Shown here: in pieces, positions 46,535 to 55,884 of the stretch | Layout of the letters: every line of letters starts with the position of its first letter | Position numbering within the stretch: the stretch's first letter is position 1 | DNA from: Catellatospora citrea | GTDB lineage: Bacteria > Actinomycetota > Actinomycetes > Mycobacteriales > Micromonosporaceae | Direction: 5' to 3' | DNA length: 64,000 nucleotides | NCBI RefSeq assembly: GCF_003610235.1 | Contig: NZ_RAPR01000001.1 | Coordinates: 2,170,001-2,234,000, forward strand | The notes under the pieces: generated by a model | Told to the model about the DNA's origin: nothing | What the model saw: only the letters and a program-made list of their open reading frames with translations | Database searches by the model: none | Translations under genes and position numbers: made by a program

Positions 46535-47818
46535 TCAGAGTGGCGTCTTCGTCACCTTGCCGCCGTGGTCGACGTACCAGCGCTCGCTGGTCAGCGGCAC
46601 CCCGCGCAGCCGGTCGGCGAGCCAGTCCGCGGCCAGCGTCGGCGCGAACGGGCCCAGGTTCGCGGCGGGCACGCCGCCGATGGAGTGCCGGGAGTCCTGG
46701 TACACCACCAGCTGCTTCGGGCCGCGCACGCGCGCCAGCAGCGCCTCGGTGCACTCCAGCGGGCTGAGCTCGTCGCGGTCGCCGGCCAGCACCAGGTACG
46801 GCATGGACAGCTGCTCGGCGTGGCCCTCCCAAGTCAGCGTCCGGGCGAAGTCGTCGAACGTGTCCTCGTCGGTGTGCCCCGACATGTACATGAAGCGCAT
46901 CTTGTAGGTCGGCCAGGCCTGCTTGAACGCCGCCGTCCAGCCCGGCTGGTGGCAGGTGTTCATCACCGCGCAGGCCTTCAGCCGGGGCTCGTGCGCGGCG
47001 GCGATGGTCCCGGCGAACGAGCCGAAGCTGATGCCGCTGAGCACGATCCGCTGCGCGTCGACCTCCTCGCGCTTGACCAGCCAGTCCACGCACGCGGTGC
47101 CGGTACGCGCCCAGGCGGGCACGGTGGTGTGGATGCCCATCATGGCGGCCTCGTACTGCCCCGGCCCCTCGATCGCCAGCACCGCGAAGCCGCGGGCCAG
47201 GAACCGGTCGCCGTGCAGCGCGACGGTGGCCTCCTTGAAACTGTCCATGCCGGGCACCGCGATCACGGTCGGCACCCGTCCCCCGTGGTAGCCGGGCGGC
47301 AGGTGGAACCAGGCCGGCAGCGACCCGCCCGCGAACGGGATGGTGACCGCCTCGATGCGGTGGTCGGCCAGCTCGGCGTAGTGCGCGTAGCAGGCCCGCT
47401 TGCGCCGGTGGTAGAAGCGGTTGACCTCGTCGTCGGTGTGGATCGGCCACTGCGCCGCGCCCCAGTGCACGGCCGCCATGAAGTAGTTGTCCCGCGCGGT
47501 GACCTGGTGGCCGTCCGCGGCGGCCGCCTCGGCGCGGGCCTCGCGGCGGCGGGCCACCGCCTCGAAGGTGGGGGCGAAGTCGGCGTATCGGCGCACCCGG
47601 GCGCGCACGGTGGCGAAGTCCGCCCCGGCCTCCACGCCGCAGGCGGCGTTCCAGTAGATGGAGCGGGGCTGGTCGAAGTCCACGCCCGTCTCGGCGATCG
47701 CCGCCTCCAGCCGGTCCCGTTCGACGAGCCAGCGCCGGGTGCTCCGGACGGGCCGCTCGGGGCCCGGCGGCGCGGCGGCGGCCGGCCGGGTGTCCGTACG
47801 TGATGTGACCTGGTCCAT
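46535..47818 (-). CDS. alpha/beta hydrolase (FrsA / Ayg1-like)
   Basis: 427 residues. A long N-terminal helical part (1-150) precedes an alpha/beta hydrolase core: PTVIAVPGMDSFKE, nucleophile Ser in VLSGISFGSFAG, acid Asp in LVLAGDRDELSP and catalytic His in YQDSRHSIGG. This layout is that of FrsA-type hydrolases, including fungal Ayg1, which shortens an aromatic polyketide by C-C bond cleavage. A similar step on this cluster's product is a hypothesis. ATG 47818 follows GAAGGAG. It converges on the oxidase gene and has its own 182-nt upstream region with repeated CACCGTC boxes. Confidence 0.8.
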   Translation of the reverse strand: MDQVTSRTDTRPAAAAPPGPERPVRSTRRWLVERDRLEAAIAETGVDFDQPRSIYWNAACGVEAGADFATVRARVRRYADFAPTFEAVARRREARAEAAAADGHQVTARDNYFMAAVHWGAAQWPIHTDDEVNRFYHRRKRACYAHYAELADHRIEAVTIPFAGGSLPAWFHLPPGYHGGRVPTVIAVPGMDSFKEATVALHGDRFLARGFAVLAIEGPGQYEAAMMGIHTTVPAWARTGTACVDWLVKREEVDAQRIVLSGISFGSFAGTIAAAHEPRLKACAVMNTCHQPGWTAAFKQAWPTYKMRFMYMSGHTDEDTFDDFARTLTWEGHAEQLSMPYLVLAGDRDELSPLECTEALLARVRGPKQLVVYQDSRHSIGGVPAANLGPFAPTLAADWLADRLRGVPLTSERWYVDHGGKVTKTPL

Positions 47819-47840
47819 GACGATCTCCTTCGTCGCGCGA

Positions 47841-47947
47841 CACCGTCGCCGGCCGGCGCGCAGCACGCCGGCACACCGTCCCGATGGCGCGCAGCGGCGC
47901 CGCAGGGCTGCCCGACGGTGTCCGCCGCCAAGCCAGGCGGCACCGTC
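47841..47947. promoter_or_regulatory. four CACCGTC boxes upstream of hydrolase gene
   Basis: CACCGTC at 47841-47847, 47874-47880 and 47941-47947, and its complement GACGGTG at 47914-47920. Four copies of a 7-mer in 107 bp suggest a multi-site operator. The regulator is unknown. Confidence 0.35.
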
Positions 47948-48000
47948 CCCGTAAGCACCCTGGCACACCGCCGAGCTCCGTGAGACCGAATCAGTCCAGG

Positions 48001-48675
48001 TCAGACGTTCACCCGAGGCCGGGAGGCGGCACGCAGGCGGTCGTGCACCACCGCGGCCGCCACGACGACGGCGAGCCAGCACGCGCCCAGGGCGTAGCCG
48101 GCCAGCACGTCGGTGAGCCAGTGCACGCCCAGATACATCCGGGAGAAGCCGACCAGCAGCACCACGGTCGTGGCCGCCAGCCAGACCAGCGGCTTCGCCG
48201 CCCGCCCGACGCGGACGCTGACCAGCAGGGCCAGCACGCCGTACGCCGCCGCGGCCTGCGCGCTGTGGCCGGACGGGAACGCGTACCCGGTCGCGGTGGT
48301 CAGCACCTCGCCGACGACGGGGCGCGGCCGCACCGTGAGCAGCTTGCCGACGGTGACCAGCAGCGCGCTGCCCAGCGAGACGGCCAGCACCAGCGCCACG
48401 GTGCGACGCCGGTCGCGCCACACCGGCAGCAGCAACGCCGCCAGCACCAGCAGCGGCACCGTGACCCAGCCGCTGCCCAGCCAGGTCACGGCCTGCATGA
48501 ACGGGGTCAGCCAGGGCGTGCGGTGATCCGCCAGCCAACTCGCGACCGGCGGATCACTCCTGCTCAGCTCCTCCTGCGCGACCACGTCGTCGGTGATGCC
48601 CGCGAGCACCCACACCCCGACCAGCGTCGCGCCCGCGCCGAAGGCCAGCCACCCCCGCAACGCGCGATCAGGCAA
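48001..48675 (-). CDS. PAP2-family phosphatase, membrane-bound
   Basis: 224 residues with six hydrophobic segments. The three phosphatase motifs are present: KLLTVRPRP, PSGHS (catalytic His) and SRMYLGVHWLTD (second His). Such enzymes dephosphorylate phosphatidic acid, undecaprenyl pyrophosphate or similar lipids at the outer face of the membrane. The likely start is TTG 48675, 7 nt after GGTGAGG and overlapping the RND gene stop by 8 nt, so it is the last gene of the RND operon. A role with the pumps is not obvious. Confidence 0.85.
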   Translation of the reverse strand: MPDRALRGWLAFGAGATLVGVWVLAGITDDVVAQEELSRSDPPVASWLADHRTPWLTPFMQAVTWLGSGWVTVPLLVLAALLLPVWRDRRRTVALVLAVSLGSALLVTVGKLLTVRPRPVVGEVLTTATGYAFPSGHSAQAAAAYGVLALLVSVRVGRAAKPLVWLAATTVVLLVGFSRMYLGVHWLTDVLAGYALGACWLAVVVAAAVVHDRLRAASRPRVNV

Positions 48676-51600
48676 CGCGCAACCTCACCCTGATCATGCG
48701 GACGCGAGCGGCCGCCGCGGGACCTGCCCGCACCCCGCCGCGGGCGGCCGCGAAAGCCGTCGCCGGCCCGGGTGACGGCCCGCCGGGACGCACGGTCCCG
48801 CGGTCCATCGCCAGGTTCGGCGACAGCCCGGTCTGCGGGCCGGTTCCCGGCTGCGGGTCGGTCGCGCCGTGCCGGGGACCGGACGGGGTGGTGGGCGGGG
48901 TCGGTCCCGTGTCGAGCGTGTCGTCGCGGCGGCCCCGGCCGAACTTCAGGTACAGCGCGGGCAGCACGAACAGGTTCAGCAGGGTGGAGGTGACCAGGCC
49001 GCCGAGGATCACCACGGCCATCGGGTACTCGATCTCGTGACCCGGCAGGTTGCCCAGCACCACCAGCGGCACCAGGGCCAGCGCGGTGGCCAGCGTGGTC
49101 ATCAGGATCGGCGACAGCCGCTCGCGCGCGCCGCGCAGCACCAGCTCCAGCCCGAACGTCTCGCCCTCCTCGCGTTCCAGGTGCTGGAAGTGGTTGATCA
49201 TCAGGATGCCGTTGCGGGCCGCGATGCCGAGCACCGTGAAGAAGCCGACCAGCGAGCCGAGCGAGATCACCCGGCCGCTCAGGAACGCCGCCAGCACGCC
49301 GCCGACCAGGGCCGCGGGCAGGGTGAGGAAGGACAGCGCCGCCAGCCGCCAGCTGCCGTAGCACGCCTGCAGCAGGAAGAAGATGGCGACGGCGGCGAGC
49401 GCGGCGTACACCAGCAGCCGCCGGTCGGCGGCCTGGCGCTCGGCGTACTCGCCCAGGGTCTGCGCGTAGTAGCCGCGCGGGAACTCGATGCCGGCCATCT
49501 TCTCGTCGAGCTCGCCGACGACCGAGCCGAGGTCGCGGCCCTGCACGTTGGCCGTGACGTCGATCTTGCGCAGGGTGCCGTCGTGCTCGATCTGGTTCGG
49601 CGTCGCCGCGATGCGCACGTCGGCCACCTCGCCCAGCGGCACGGTGCCGCCGGCGGGCACGTCGATCGGCAGCTGCCGGATCGCGGTGACGCTGGCCCGC
49701 GTCTCGGGCGTGCTCCAGACCTGCACGTCGTACGCCTTGCCGTCACGGAAGACGTCGCCGACCTCCTCGCCCGCCATCAGCGTGGCGGCCGCGCGGCGTA
49801 CGTCACCGGGCTTGACGCCCAGCTGCTGCGCCTTGGCGAGGTTCACCTCGATCTCGACCTGCGGAACCTCCTTCTGCAGCGAGACGTGCTCGTCGATGAT
49901 GCCGTCGATGCCGCCCATCGCCGCGAGCACCTTGTCGGCCTGATCGTGCATGACCTTCAGGTCGTCGCCGTAGATGCGCACCACGATCGCGTTGCCGGAA
50001 CCGGTGAGCACCTCGCGGATGCGCTCCTTGAGGTAGGTCTGCACGTCGCGGACCAGGCCCGGGTAGCTGTTCACGACCGCTTCGATCTTCTTGTGCGTCG
50101 CGTCGTAGTCGGCGTCCGGGTCGATGCTGATCCAGTTCTCGCCGAAGTTGACCCCGACCACCTCGTCGGCGATGAGCGCCTGCCCGATGTGCGCGCCGAA
50201 GTTGCGCACCCCCGGGATGGCCATGAGGTCCTTGCTGGCCTGCTCGGTGATGCGCACCTCTTCCGGGTGCGACGCGCCGGGCTCGGTGACCCAGTGCATC
50301 AGGAAGTCGCGCTCCTTGAACGAGGGCAGCAGCGCCTGGCCCAGGCCGGGCAGCACCGCGAGGCCGGCCAGCGTCATGACCGCCACCAGGGCGTACGCCC
50401 GCACCGGCCGCGCGGTGATGCGGGTCAGCGCCGACTGGTAACCCCGCTGCAGCCAGCGCACCAGCGGCGACTCCCGGCGCTCCAGCGGCGCCCTGCGCAG
50501 CAGGATCAGCGCCAGGGCCGGGGTGACCGTCAGCGCGACCACCATGGACACCAGCACGGCCAGCATGTAGGCCAGGGCCAGTGGCCGGAAGAACGCGCCG
50601 GTCAGGCCCTCCAGGAAGAAGATCGGCACCGCCGACGCGATGATGATCAGCGTGGCGTAGACGATCGGGCCCCGGACCTCCAGCGAGGCGTCGAGCACCA
50701 GCTTGGCGGTCGTGGGCACGGAGTCGTCCGCACCGGCCCGCCGCGCCTGGCGCAGCCGTCTGACTATGTTCTCGATGTCGATGATGGCGTCGTCCACCAC
50801 CACGCCGACGGCGATCACCAGCCCCGCCAGGATCATGGTGTTGAGGCCGTACCCGAACGCGTGCAGCACCAGGCCCGCGCCCACCAGCGACAGCGGGATG
50901 GCCACCACGCTGATCAGCGCGGTGCGCCATTCGAACAGGAACAGCGCCAGCACCAGCACCACCAGCAGGCAGCCCAGCAGCAGCGCCCGGCCCAGGTTGT
51001 GGATGGCGGTCTCCACGAAGGTGGCCGGCCGGAAGATGGTCGTGTCGACGGAGATGCCGGCCAGGCCGGGCGAGAGCTCCTTCATCGCCGCCTCGACGCC
51101 CTCGGTCACCTCCAGCGTGTTGCCCCAGGGCAGCTTCTCGACGATGAGCATGATGCCGGGCCCACCGTTGATCACCGCGTCGCCGATCAGCGGCTGGTGG
51201 TCCTCCTTGACCGTGGCCACGTCCGCCAGCAGCACCGTCTTTCCGTCCCGCTCGGCCACCGGGACCCGCGCCAGATCCTGCGGCGTCACGATCGGCAGCA
51301 CGTGCTGGATCGTCATGCGCTGGTTCGGCGTCTCCAGGAAGCCGCCGGTGCCGATCACCGCACCGTCGGAGTAGCGCAGCAGGCCCGCGTCGAGCGCGTC
51401 GGCGGTGACCTCCATGACCTCGTCCAGCGACACGTCGTGCGCCTGCATCCGGGCCGGATCGGCCTGCACCTGCATCATCTGCAGGCGCTCGCCCCAGATG
51501 GCCACGTTGGCCACCCCGGGCACGCGCAGCAGCCGGTTGCGGATGGTCCAGTAGGAGACCATCGACATCTCCATCACGGACCGGCTGTCCGAGGACAGCC

Positions 51601-52030
51601 CGATCTTCATGACGCGGCTGGTCGAGGACAGCGGCTGCAGCATGACCGGCGGGCTCGCCCAGGTGGGCAGCATCGCCGCCGCCTCGTTGAGCCGCTCGGA
51701 CACCAGCTGGCGGGCCTTGAGCAGGTCGGTGCCCGGCTTGAAGATGAGCACGATCGACGACAGCTGCGACACCGACTTGGACCGGATGTCGGCCAGCCCC
51801 TCCACCCCGTTGAGCGCCTGCTCCAGCGGCACCGTGACCAGCGCCTCGACCTCCGCGGCGGACAGGCCCAGGCTGGGTGTCTGCACCTCGACGCGCGGCG
51901 GGGCGAACTCCGGGAACACGTCCACCGGCATGTCGCGCAGCTGGCCGGCGCCGAAGAACATCATGCCGCAGGCGATCGCCACCACCAGCGCCCGGAACTT
52001 CAGGCTCGATCCGACGATCCACCGCATCAT
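48668..52030 (-). CDS. HME-type RND efflux pump (complete proton relay)
   Basis: 1,120 residues with the RND layout: one N-terminal helix (MRWIVGSSLKFRALVVAI), a large loop, the central helix block, a second loop and the C-terminal block. The fourth-helix motif AVGVVVDDAIIDIENIVRR keeps the acidic residues of CzcA/CusA-type (HME) pumps. The C-terminal 65 residues are a Pro/Thr/Gly/Ala extension not typical of the family. It starts at ATG 52030, 16 nt after the adaptor gene. In a cell without an outer membrane it would export across the cytoplasmic membrane; the substrate (metal or drug) is unknown. Confidence 0.88.
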   Translation of the reverse strand: MMRWIVGSSLKFRALVVAIACGMMFFGAGQLRDMPVDVFPEFAPPRVEVQTPSLGLSAAEVEALVTVPLEQALNGVEGLADIRSKSVSQLSSIVLIFKPGTDLLKARQLVSERLNEAAAMLPTWASPPVMLQPLSSTSRVMKIGLSSDSRSVMEMSMVSYWTIRNRLLRVPGVANVAIWGERLQMMQVQADPARMQAHDVSLDEVMEVTADALDAGLLRYSDGAVIGTGGFLETPNQRMTIQHVLPIVTPQDLARVPVAERDGKTVLLADVATVKEDHQPLIGDAVINGGPGIMLIVEKLPWGNTLEVTEGVEAAMKELSPGLAGISVDTTIFRPATFVETAIHNLGRALLLGCLLVVLVLALFLFEWRTALISVVAIPLSLVGAGLVLHAFGYGLNTMILAGLVIAVGVVVDDAIIDIENIVRRLRQARRAGADDSVPTTAKLVLDASLEVRGPIVYATLIIIASAVPIFFLEGLTGAFFRPLALAYMLAVLVSMVVALTVTPALALILLRRAPLERRESPLVRWLQRGYQSALTRITARPVRAYALVAVMTLAGLAVLPGLGQALLPSFKERDFLMHWVTEPGASHPEEVRITEQASKDLMAIPGVRNFGAHIGQALIADEVVGVNFGENWISIDPDADYDATHKKIEAVVNSYPGLVRDVQTYLKERIREVLTGSGNAIVVRIYGDDLKVMHDQADKVLAAMGGIDGIIDEHVSLQKEVPQVEIEVNLAKAQQLGVKPGDVRRAAATLMAGEEVGDVFRDGKAYDVQVWSTPETRASVTAIRQLPIDVPAGGTVPLGEVADVRIAATPNQIEHDGTLRKIDVTANVQGRDLGSVVGELDEKMAGIEFPRGYYAQTLGEYAERQAADRRLLVYAALAAVAIFFLLQACYGSWRLAALSFLTLPAALVGGVLAAFLSGRVISLGSLVGFFTVLGIAARNGILMINHFQHLEREEGETFGLELVLRGARERLSPILMTTLATALALVPLVVLGNLPGHEIEYPMAVVILGGLVTSTLLNLFVLPALYLKFGRGRRDDTLDTGPTPPTTPSGPRHGATDPQPGTGPQTGLSPNLAMDRGTVRPGGPSPGPATAFAAARGGVRAGPAAAARVRMIRVRLRVA

Positions 52031-52046
52031 GGCCGCGCCGCCCCCG

Positions 52047-52508
52047 TCACTTGCCGATGCCGGTCTCGGCGCCGTACAGCTCCGCCGCGCCGACCGACAC
52101 CACCTTGGCGCCCGCCGCCGGCCCCTGGGACAGCCTGACCTGGTCACCCTCGATCTTGGTGACGGTGATCGGTTCCCGCTGGAAGCTCAGCGGCGCCGTC
52201 TCGACGTACGTCCACGTGCTGCCGTCCGGCAGGTAGATCAGCCCGGAGTACGGGATGGTCTTGACCCCCGCCGCCTCTGCCAACGGCACCGTGGTCAGGC
52301 CGAGCCGGCCCACCCCCTCCTCGGTGAGCGTGACCTTCTTGACCTTGCTGCCTTCGATCGCCTCCACCTTGGCCGGTTTGGCGGGCGTCGAGGTGCTGGT
52401 CGGCACCCCCTTGGCCGCCGCGACGCCCAGCGCGCCGACCACCAGCAGGCCGACCAGCAGGCCGCCGACCGTCCACCGGTCGAGCTTCTCGCCGAAGTGG
52501 TGTCTCAT
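52047..52508 (-). CDS. short RND-associated membrane fusion (adaptor) protein
   Basis: 153 residues. One membrane anchor (about 12-33: WTVGGLLVGLLVVGALGVAAA) is followed by a small extracytoplasmic domain whose sequence (LGLTTVPLAEAAGVKTIPYSGLIYLPDGSTWTYV ... AELYGAETGIGK) resembles only the membrane-proximal end of CusB-like adaptors. The hairpin and lipoyl domains are missing; family members are about 350-400 residues. It lies between the two RND genes, 7 nt after the upstream one. In a monoderm there is no outer-membrane channel to reach, so a short adaptor may suffice. Confidence 0.72.
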   Translation of the reverse strand: MRHHFGEKLDRWTVGGLLVGLLVVGALGVAAAKGVPTSTSTPAKPAKVEAIEGSKVKKVTLTEEGVGRLGLTTVPLAEAAGVKTIPYSGLIYLPDGSTWTYVETAPLSFQREPITVTKIEGDQVRLSQGPAAGAKVVSVGAAELYGAETGIGK

Positions 52509-52515
52509 CGCCAGG

Positions 52516-55500
52516 TCACCCCAACCGTGGATCTGCGTGGAGCGCGAGGTCCTCGCACTGCGAACCGGCCCCGAAGCGCAGGTAGAGCGGGGGGACGGCG
52601 AAGAGGCTGAGCAGCACGGCCAGCACCAGGCCGCCGAGCACGACCAGCACGATCGGCCGCAGCAGCTCCATGCCGGCCCGGCCGCCGAGCAGCAGCAGCG
52701 GCAGCAGGAGAGCGAATGTGCACACCGCGGTGACCAGGATCGAGCCCGCCTGCTCCCGGGCCGCCCGGGTCACCAGGCCGGGGCCGAACGGCTCCCCGCC
52801 CTGCCGTTCGAGGGCCTGCAGGTGGCCGACCATCTGGAGCACGAACCGGGCCGTGATCGCGGCCACGGCGACCAGCGCGACCAGCGTGGTGATCGCCGAC
52901 AGCCCCGAGATCAGCCCCGCGACCAGCCCGCCTGCCATCGCCACCGGCAGCGCCAGGAACACCAGCGCGGTCAGCTTCCAGCTGCCGATCGCCGCCTGCA
53001 TCAGCAGGAAGATCGCGATGAGCGCCGCGAGGCCGACCAGCAGCAGCCGGTTCTGGTTCTCCTGCTGGTGCTCGTACGCGCCCAGCAGCTCCGCGTGGTG
53101 CTCCAGCGGGAACGGGATGGCGCCCAGTTTGGACTCGACGTCGCCGACCACGGCCCGGTAGTCGCGGCCCTTGATGCCCGCGCTCACGTCGACGTACCGG
53201 AACACCGAGTCGCGCTCGATGACGGTGGGGCTCGGCGCGATCGTCACGTCGGCGACGTCGCCGAGGCGGATCTGCTCCCCCGACGGCGTGTTGATCCTGA
53301 GGTCCTGGATGCTGGACAGGCTGTTGCGCACCGCCGGCGCGCCCCAGACGACCACCTCGAAGACCTTCTGGTCCTCGAAGAGGTTGCCGACCTGGATGCC
53401 GGACAGCATCGCCGCGGCGGCCCGGCGCACGTCACCGGGCTTGATGCCGGCCTGCTGCGCCTTGGCCAGGTCCACCTTGACCCGCACCGTCGGCTCCTCC
53501 ACCGGCAGGTCGGCGGTCGGGTTGACCACGCCGGCGACCGAGCCCAGCATCTGCTGCACCTCGGCCGCCTTGGTCCGCAGCACGTCGAGGTCCTGCCCGT
53601 ACACCCGCACCACCACGGCTTCCTCGTCGCCGCCGAGCAGTTGGCTGATCCGCTCCTCGGGATAGGTCACCACGTCGGTGTCCAGCCCCGGATAGCTCTT
53701 CACCAGCGAGGCGATGGCGGCACGGGTCGCGCCGTAGTCGGCGGCCGGATCGATGTTGACCCACAGCTCGCCGGAGTTGACGTTCACCACCTGGTCGGAC
53801 GTGATCGCCCGGCCCAGGTGCGCGCCGACGGCCCGTACGCCGGGCACCGCCTGCAGGTCCTTGCTCACCTTCTCGGTGATCCGGGTCATCTCGATGCCGG
53901 AGGTGCCGGGGGTGGAGTCCCAGTGCACCAGCAGGCTGCGCTCGCGCAGCGCCGGCATCACCGTCTGGGCCAGCGGTTGGGCCAGGGCCAGCACGCCGCC
54001 CAGCGCGACGAGTCCGGCCAGCCCGTACACGATGGCGGGCGTGCGCAGCACGGGCGACAGCGACTTCGGGTACCAGCCTTGCGCCATCCGCAGCAGCGGC
54101 GAGGAGTGCCGTTCCAGGGCGGCGTTGCGCAGCAGCACCAGCGACATCGCCGGGATGAAGGTCAGCGCCACCACCGTCGAGGCCAGCACGACGGCGATGA
54201 AGCCGAGTGCCAGCGGGCGGAAGAACAGCCCGGTCAGCTCCGGCAGCAGCAGCACCGGTGCGGCCGCCACCAGGGCGATGACGGTGGCGTACGCCATCGG
54301 CTTGCGCACCTCGAGCGCCGCCTCGAAGACGGCCCGGCCGACCGGCTCCTCGCTGCCCGACAGCCGGCGTTCGCGCAGCCGGCGAGCGACGTGCCGGACG
54401 TCGCCGACCGCGTCGGCGATCGCGAACACCACCCCCAGCACGAGGCCGGCCACCAGCATCAGGTTCACGCCGTACCCGGCGAAGCTCAGCACCACCCAGG
54501 CCAGCGCCACCGACACCACGACCGCCAGGAACGCGGTGAGCGCGGTGCGCCACTCCCAGAAGCACAGCGCCAGCACCAGTGCGAGCAGCAGCAGGCCGAG
54601 CAGCGCGACCAGGGCTGAGCTGTCCAGCGCCTGGTCGATGAAGGCGGCCGGCTGGTACACGTCGGTGTTCATGTCGATGCCGGTCAGGCCGGGCTTCATC
54701 GCGCCGAGCGCGGCCTGCACGTCCTTGGTCACCTGCATGGTGTTCGCGCCGGGCAGCTTCTCGATCACGAGCATCAGGCCGGGGCCGCTCTCCACGAGCG
54801 CGTCGCCGATGAGCGGCTGGTGGTCCTCGACCACCGTGGCCACGTCACCCAGGCGCAGGCGCTTGTCGCCCTCCTGGCTCTCGATGGTCACCTGGGACAG
54901 GTCCTGCGGGGTGCGGATGGGCAGGATGTGCTGGATGCTCAGGCGCTGGTTGGGCGTGTCGATGAAGCCGCCGGTGCCGGGGGTCGACGCCTCCAGGAAG
55001 GTGAGCGGGGAGACCCACAGCGCGTTGCCGGTGGTCGCGATGACCTGGTTGAGCGTCACGTCGTTCTGCTGCAGCTTCGCCGGGTCGACCTGCACCTGCA
55101 GCTGCCGCTCGCGGTTGCCCCACACCGCCACGTTGGCCACGCCCGGCACGCCGATCAGGCGCGGCTTGATGACCCAGCGCGCCAGCACCGACATCTCGGT
55201 GAGCGGGACGTCCTTCGAGGTCAGGCCGACCATCATGACGCGGTTGGTCGACGACAGCGGCTGCAGCATCACCGGCGGGCTGGACACGTTGGGCAGTGCG
55301 CCGGCCTGGGTCAGCCGCTCCTGCACCATCTGGCGGGCCCGGTACACGTCGGTGCCGGGTTCGAAGATCAGTTCCACTGAGGAGAGTCCGGGCACCGACT
55401 CGGAGTTGATGTGGTCGAGCCAGGCGACGCCGTTGAGCAGGTCGGACTCCAGCGGCACGGTGATGAGCTGCTCGACCTCCTCAGCGGACAGGCCGAGCGC

Positions 55501-55656
55501 CTCGGTCTGCACCTCCACGCGAGGAGCGCTGAACTCGGGCAGCACGTCCACCGGCGCACTCTTGAGCCGGACCGCGCCCAGGACCAGCAGCGCGGCGGCC
55601 AGCGGCAGGATCAGCAGCCGGAACTTGAGGCTGGTGCCGACGATCCAGCGAATCAT
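52516..55656 (-). CDS. HME-type RND pump with degenerate proton relay
   Basis: 1,046 residues, closely related in layout to the downstream pump (MIRWIVGTSLKFRLLILPLAA; PVDVLPEFSAPRVEVQTEALGLSAEEVEQLITVPLE). The fourth-helix motif reads LGVVFAIADAVGDVRHVARR, so one Asp and the Glu of DD...EN are replaced by Ala and Arg. It may therefore not pump protons itself and may form mixed trimers with the second pump. ATG 55656 follows GGAGAGG at 10 nt. It is the first gene of the operon RND, adaptor, RND, PAP2. Confidence 0.87.
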   Translation of the reverse strand: MIRWIVGTSLKFRLLILPLAAALLVLGAVRLKSAPVDVLPEFSAPRVEVQTEALGLSAEEVEQLITVPLESDLLNGVAWLDHINSESVPGLSSVELIFEPGTDVYRARQMVQERLTQAGALPNVSSPPVMLQPLSSTNRVMMVGLTSKDVPLTEMSVLARWVIKPRLIGVPGVANVAVWGNRERQLQVQVDPAKLQQNDVTLNQVIATTGNALWVSPLTFLEASTPGTGGFIDTPNQRLSIQHILPIRTPQDLSQVTIESQEGDKRLRLGDVATVVEDHQPLIGDALVESGPGLMLVIEKLPGANTMQVTKDVQAALGAMKPGLTGIDMNTDVYQPAAFIDQALDSSALVALLGLLLLALVLALCFWEWRTALTAFLAVVVSVALAWVVLSFAGYGVNLMLVAGLVLGVVFAIADAVGDVRHVARRLRERRLSGSEEPVGRAVFEAALEVRKPMAYATVIALVAAAPVLLLPELTGLFFRPLALGFIAVVLASTVVALTFIPAMSLVLLRNAALERHSSPLLRMAQGWYPKSLSPVLRTPAIVYGLAGLVALGGVLALAQPLAQTVMPALRERSLLVHWDSTPGTSGIEMTRITEKVSKDLQAVPGVRAVGAHLGRAITSDQVVNVNSGELWVNIDPAADYGATRAAIASLVKSYPGLDTDVVTYPEERISQLLGGDEEAVVVRVYGQDLDVLRTKAAEVQQMLGSVAGVVNPTADLPVEEPTVRVKVDLAKAQQAGIKPGDVRRAAAAMLSGIQVGNLFEDQKVFEVVVWGAPAVRNSLSSIQDLRINTPSGEQIRLGDVADVTIAPSPTVIERDSVFRYVDVSAGIKGRDYRAVVGDVESKLGAIPFPLEHHAELLGAYEHQQENQNRLLLVGLAALIAIFLLMQAAIGSWKLTALVFLALPVAMAGGLVAGLISGLSAITTLVALVAVAAITARFVLQMVGHLQALERQGGEPFGPGLVTRAAREQAGSILVTAVCTFALLLPLLLLGGRAGMELLRPIVLVVLGGLVLAVLLSLFAVPPLYLRFGAGSQCEDLALHADPRLG

Positions 55657-55884
55657 GGTCGTGGACCTCTCCTCCGGCGACCGGCGGAGCGGAATGAGCA
55701 TCCGTCCGATGGGGTACGAACGACAGTTCGCCCAACACGCATAAGCTGACCGTAAACCGCTTCTGCCCGATTTGAGAAGCACATTCGTATTTCAGAGATA
55801 TCCCAGTAAACGCACAGACTGAGTGCATTTAGACAGCTAATGTCCGGTTGAGAGTGCCGTTCACGTCGTCAGCGGAGGACGTCC
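55657..55884. promoter_or_regulatory. AT-richer divergent promoter region (RND operon / BI-1 gene)
   Basis: 228 nt, noticeably less GC-rich than its surroundings, between divergent genes. It contains the dyad CGAAC-GACA-GTTCG (about 55716-55729) near the RND side. Several TA-rich hexamers (TAATGT, TTTAGAC) could be -10 elements, but none could be fixed. Confidence 0.45.

Noticed and set aside
30824..47818. The cluster considered as a spore-pigment locus
   Set aside because: No cupin/TcmI-like cyclase was seen, and a SARP plus dedicated carboxylase is unlike the usual pigment loci; not excluded but not supported.
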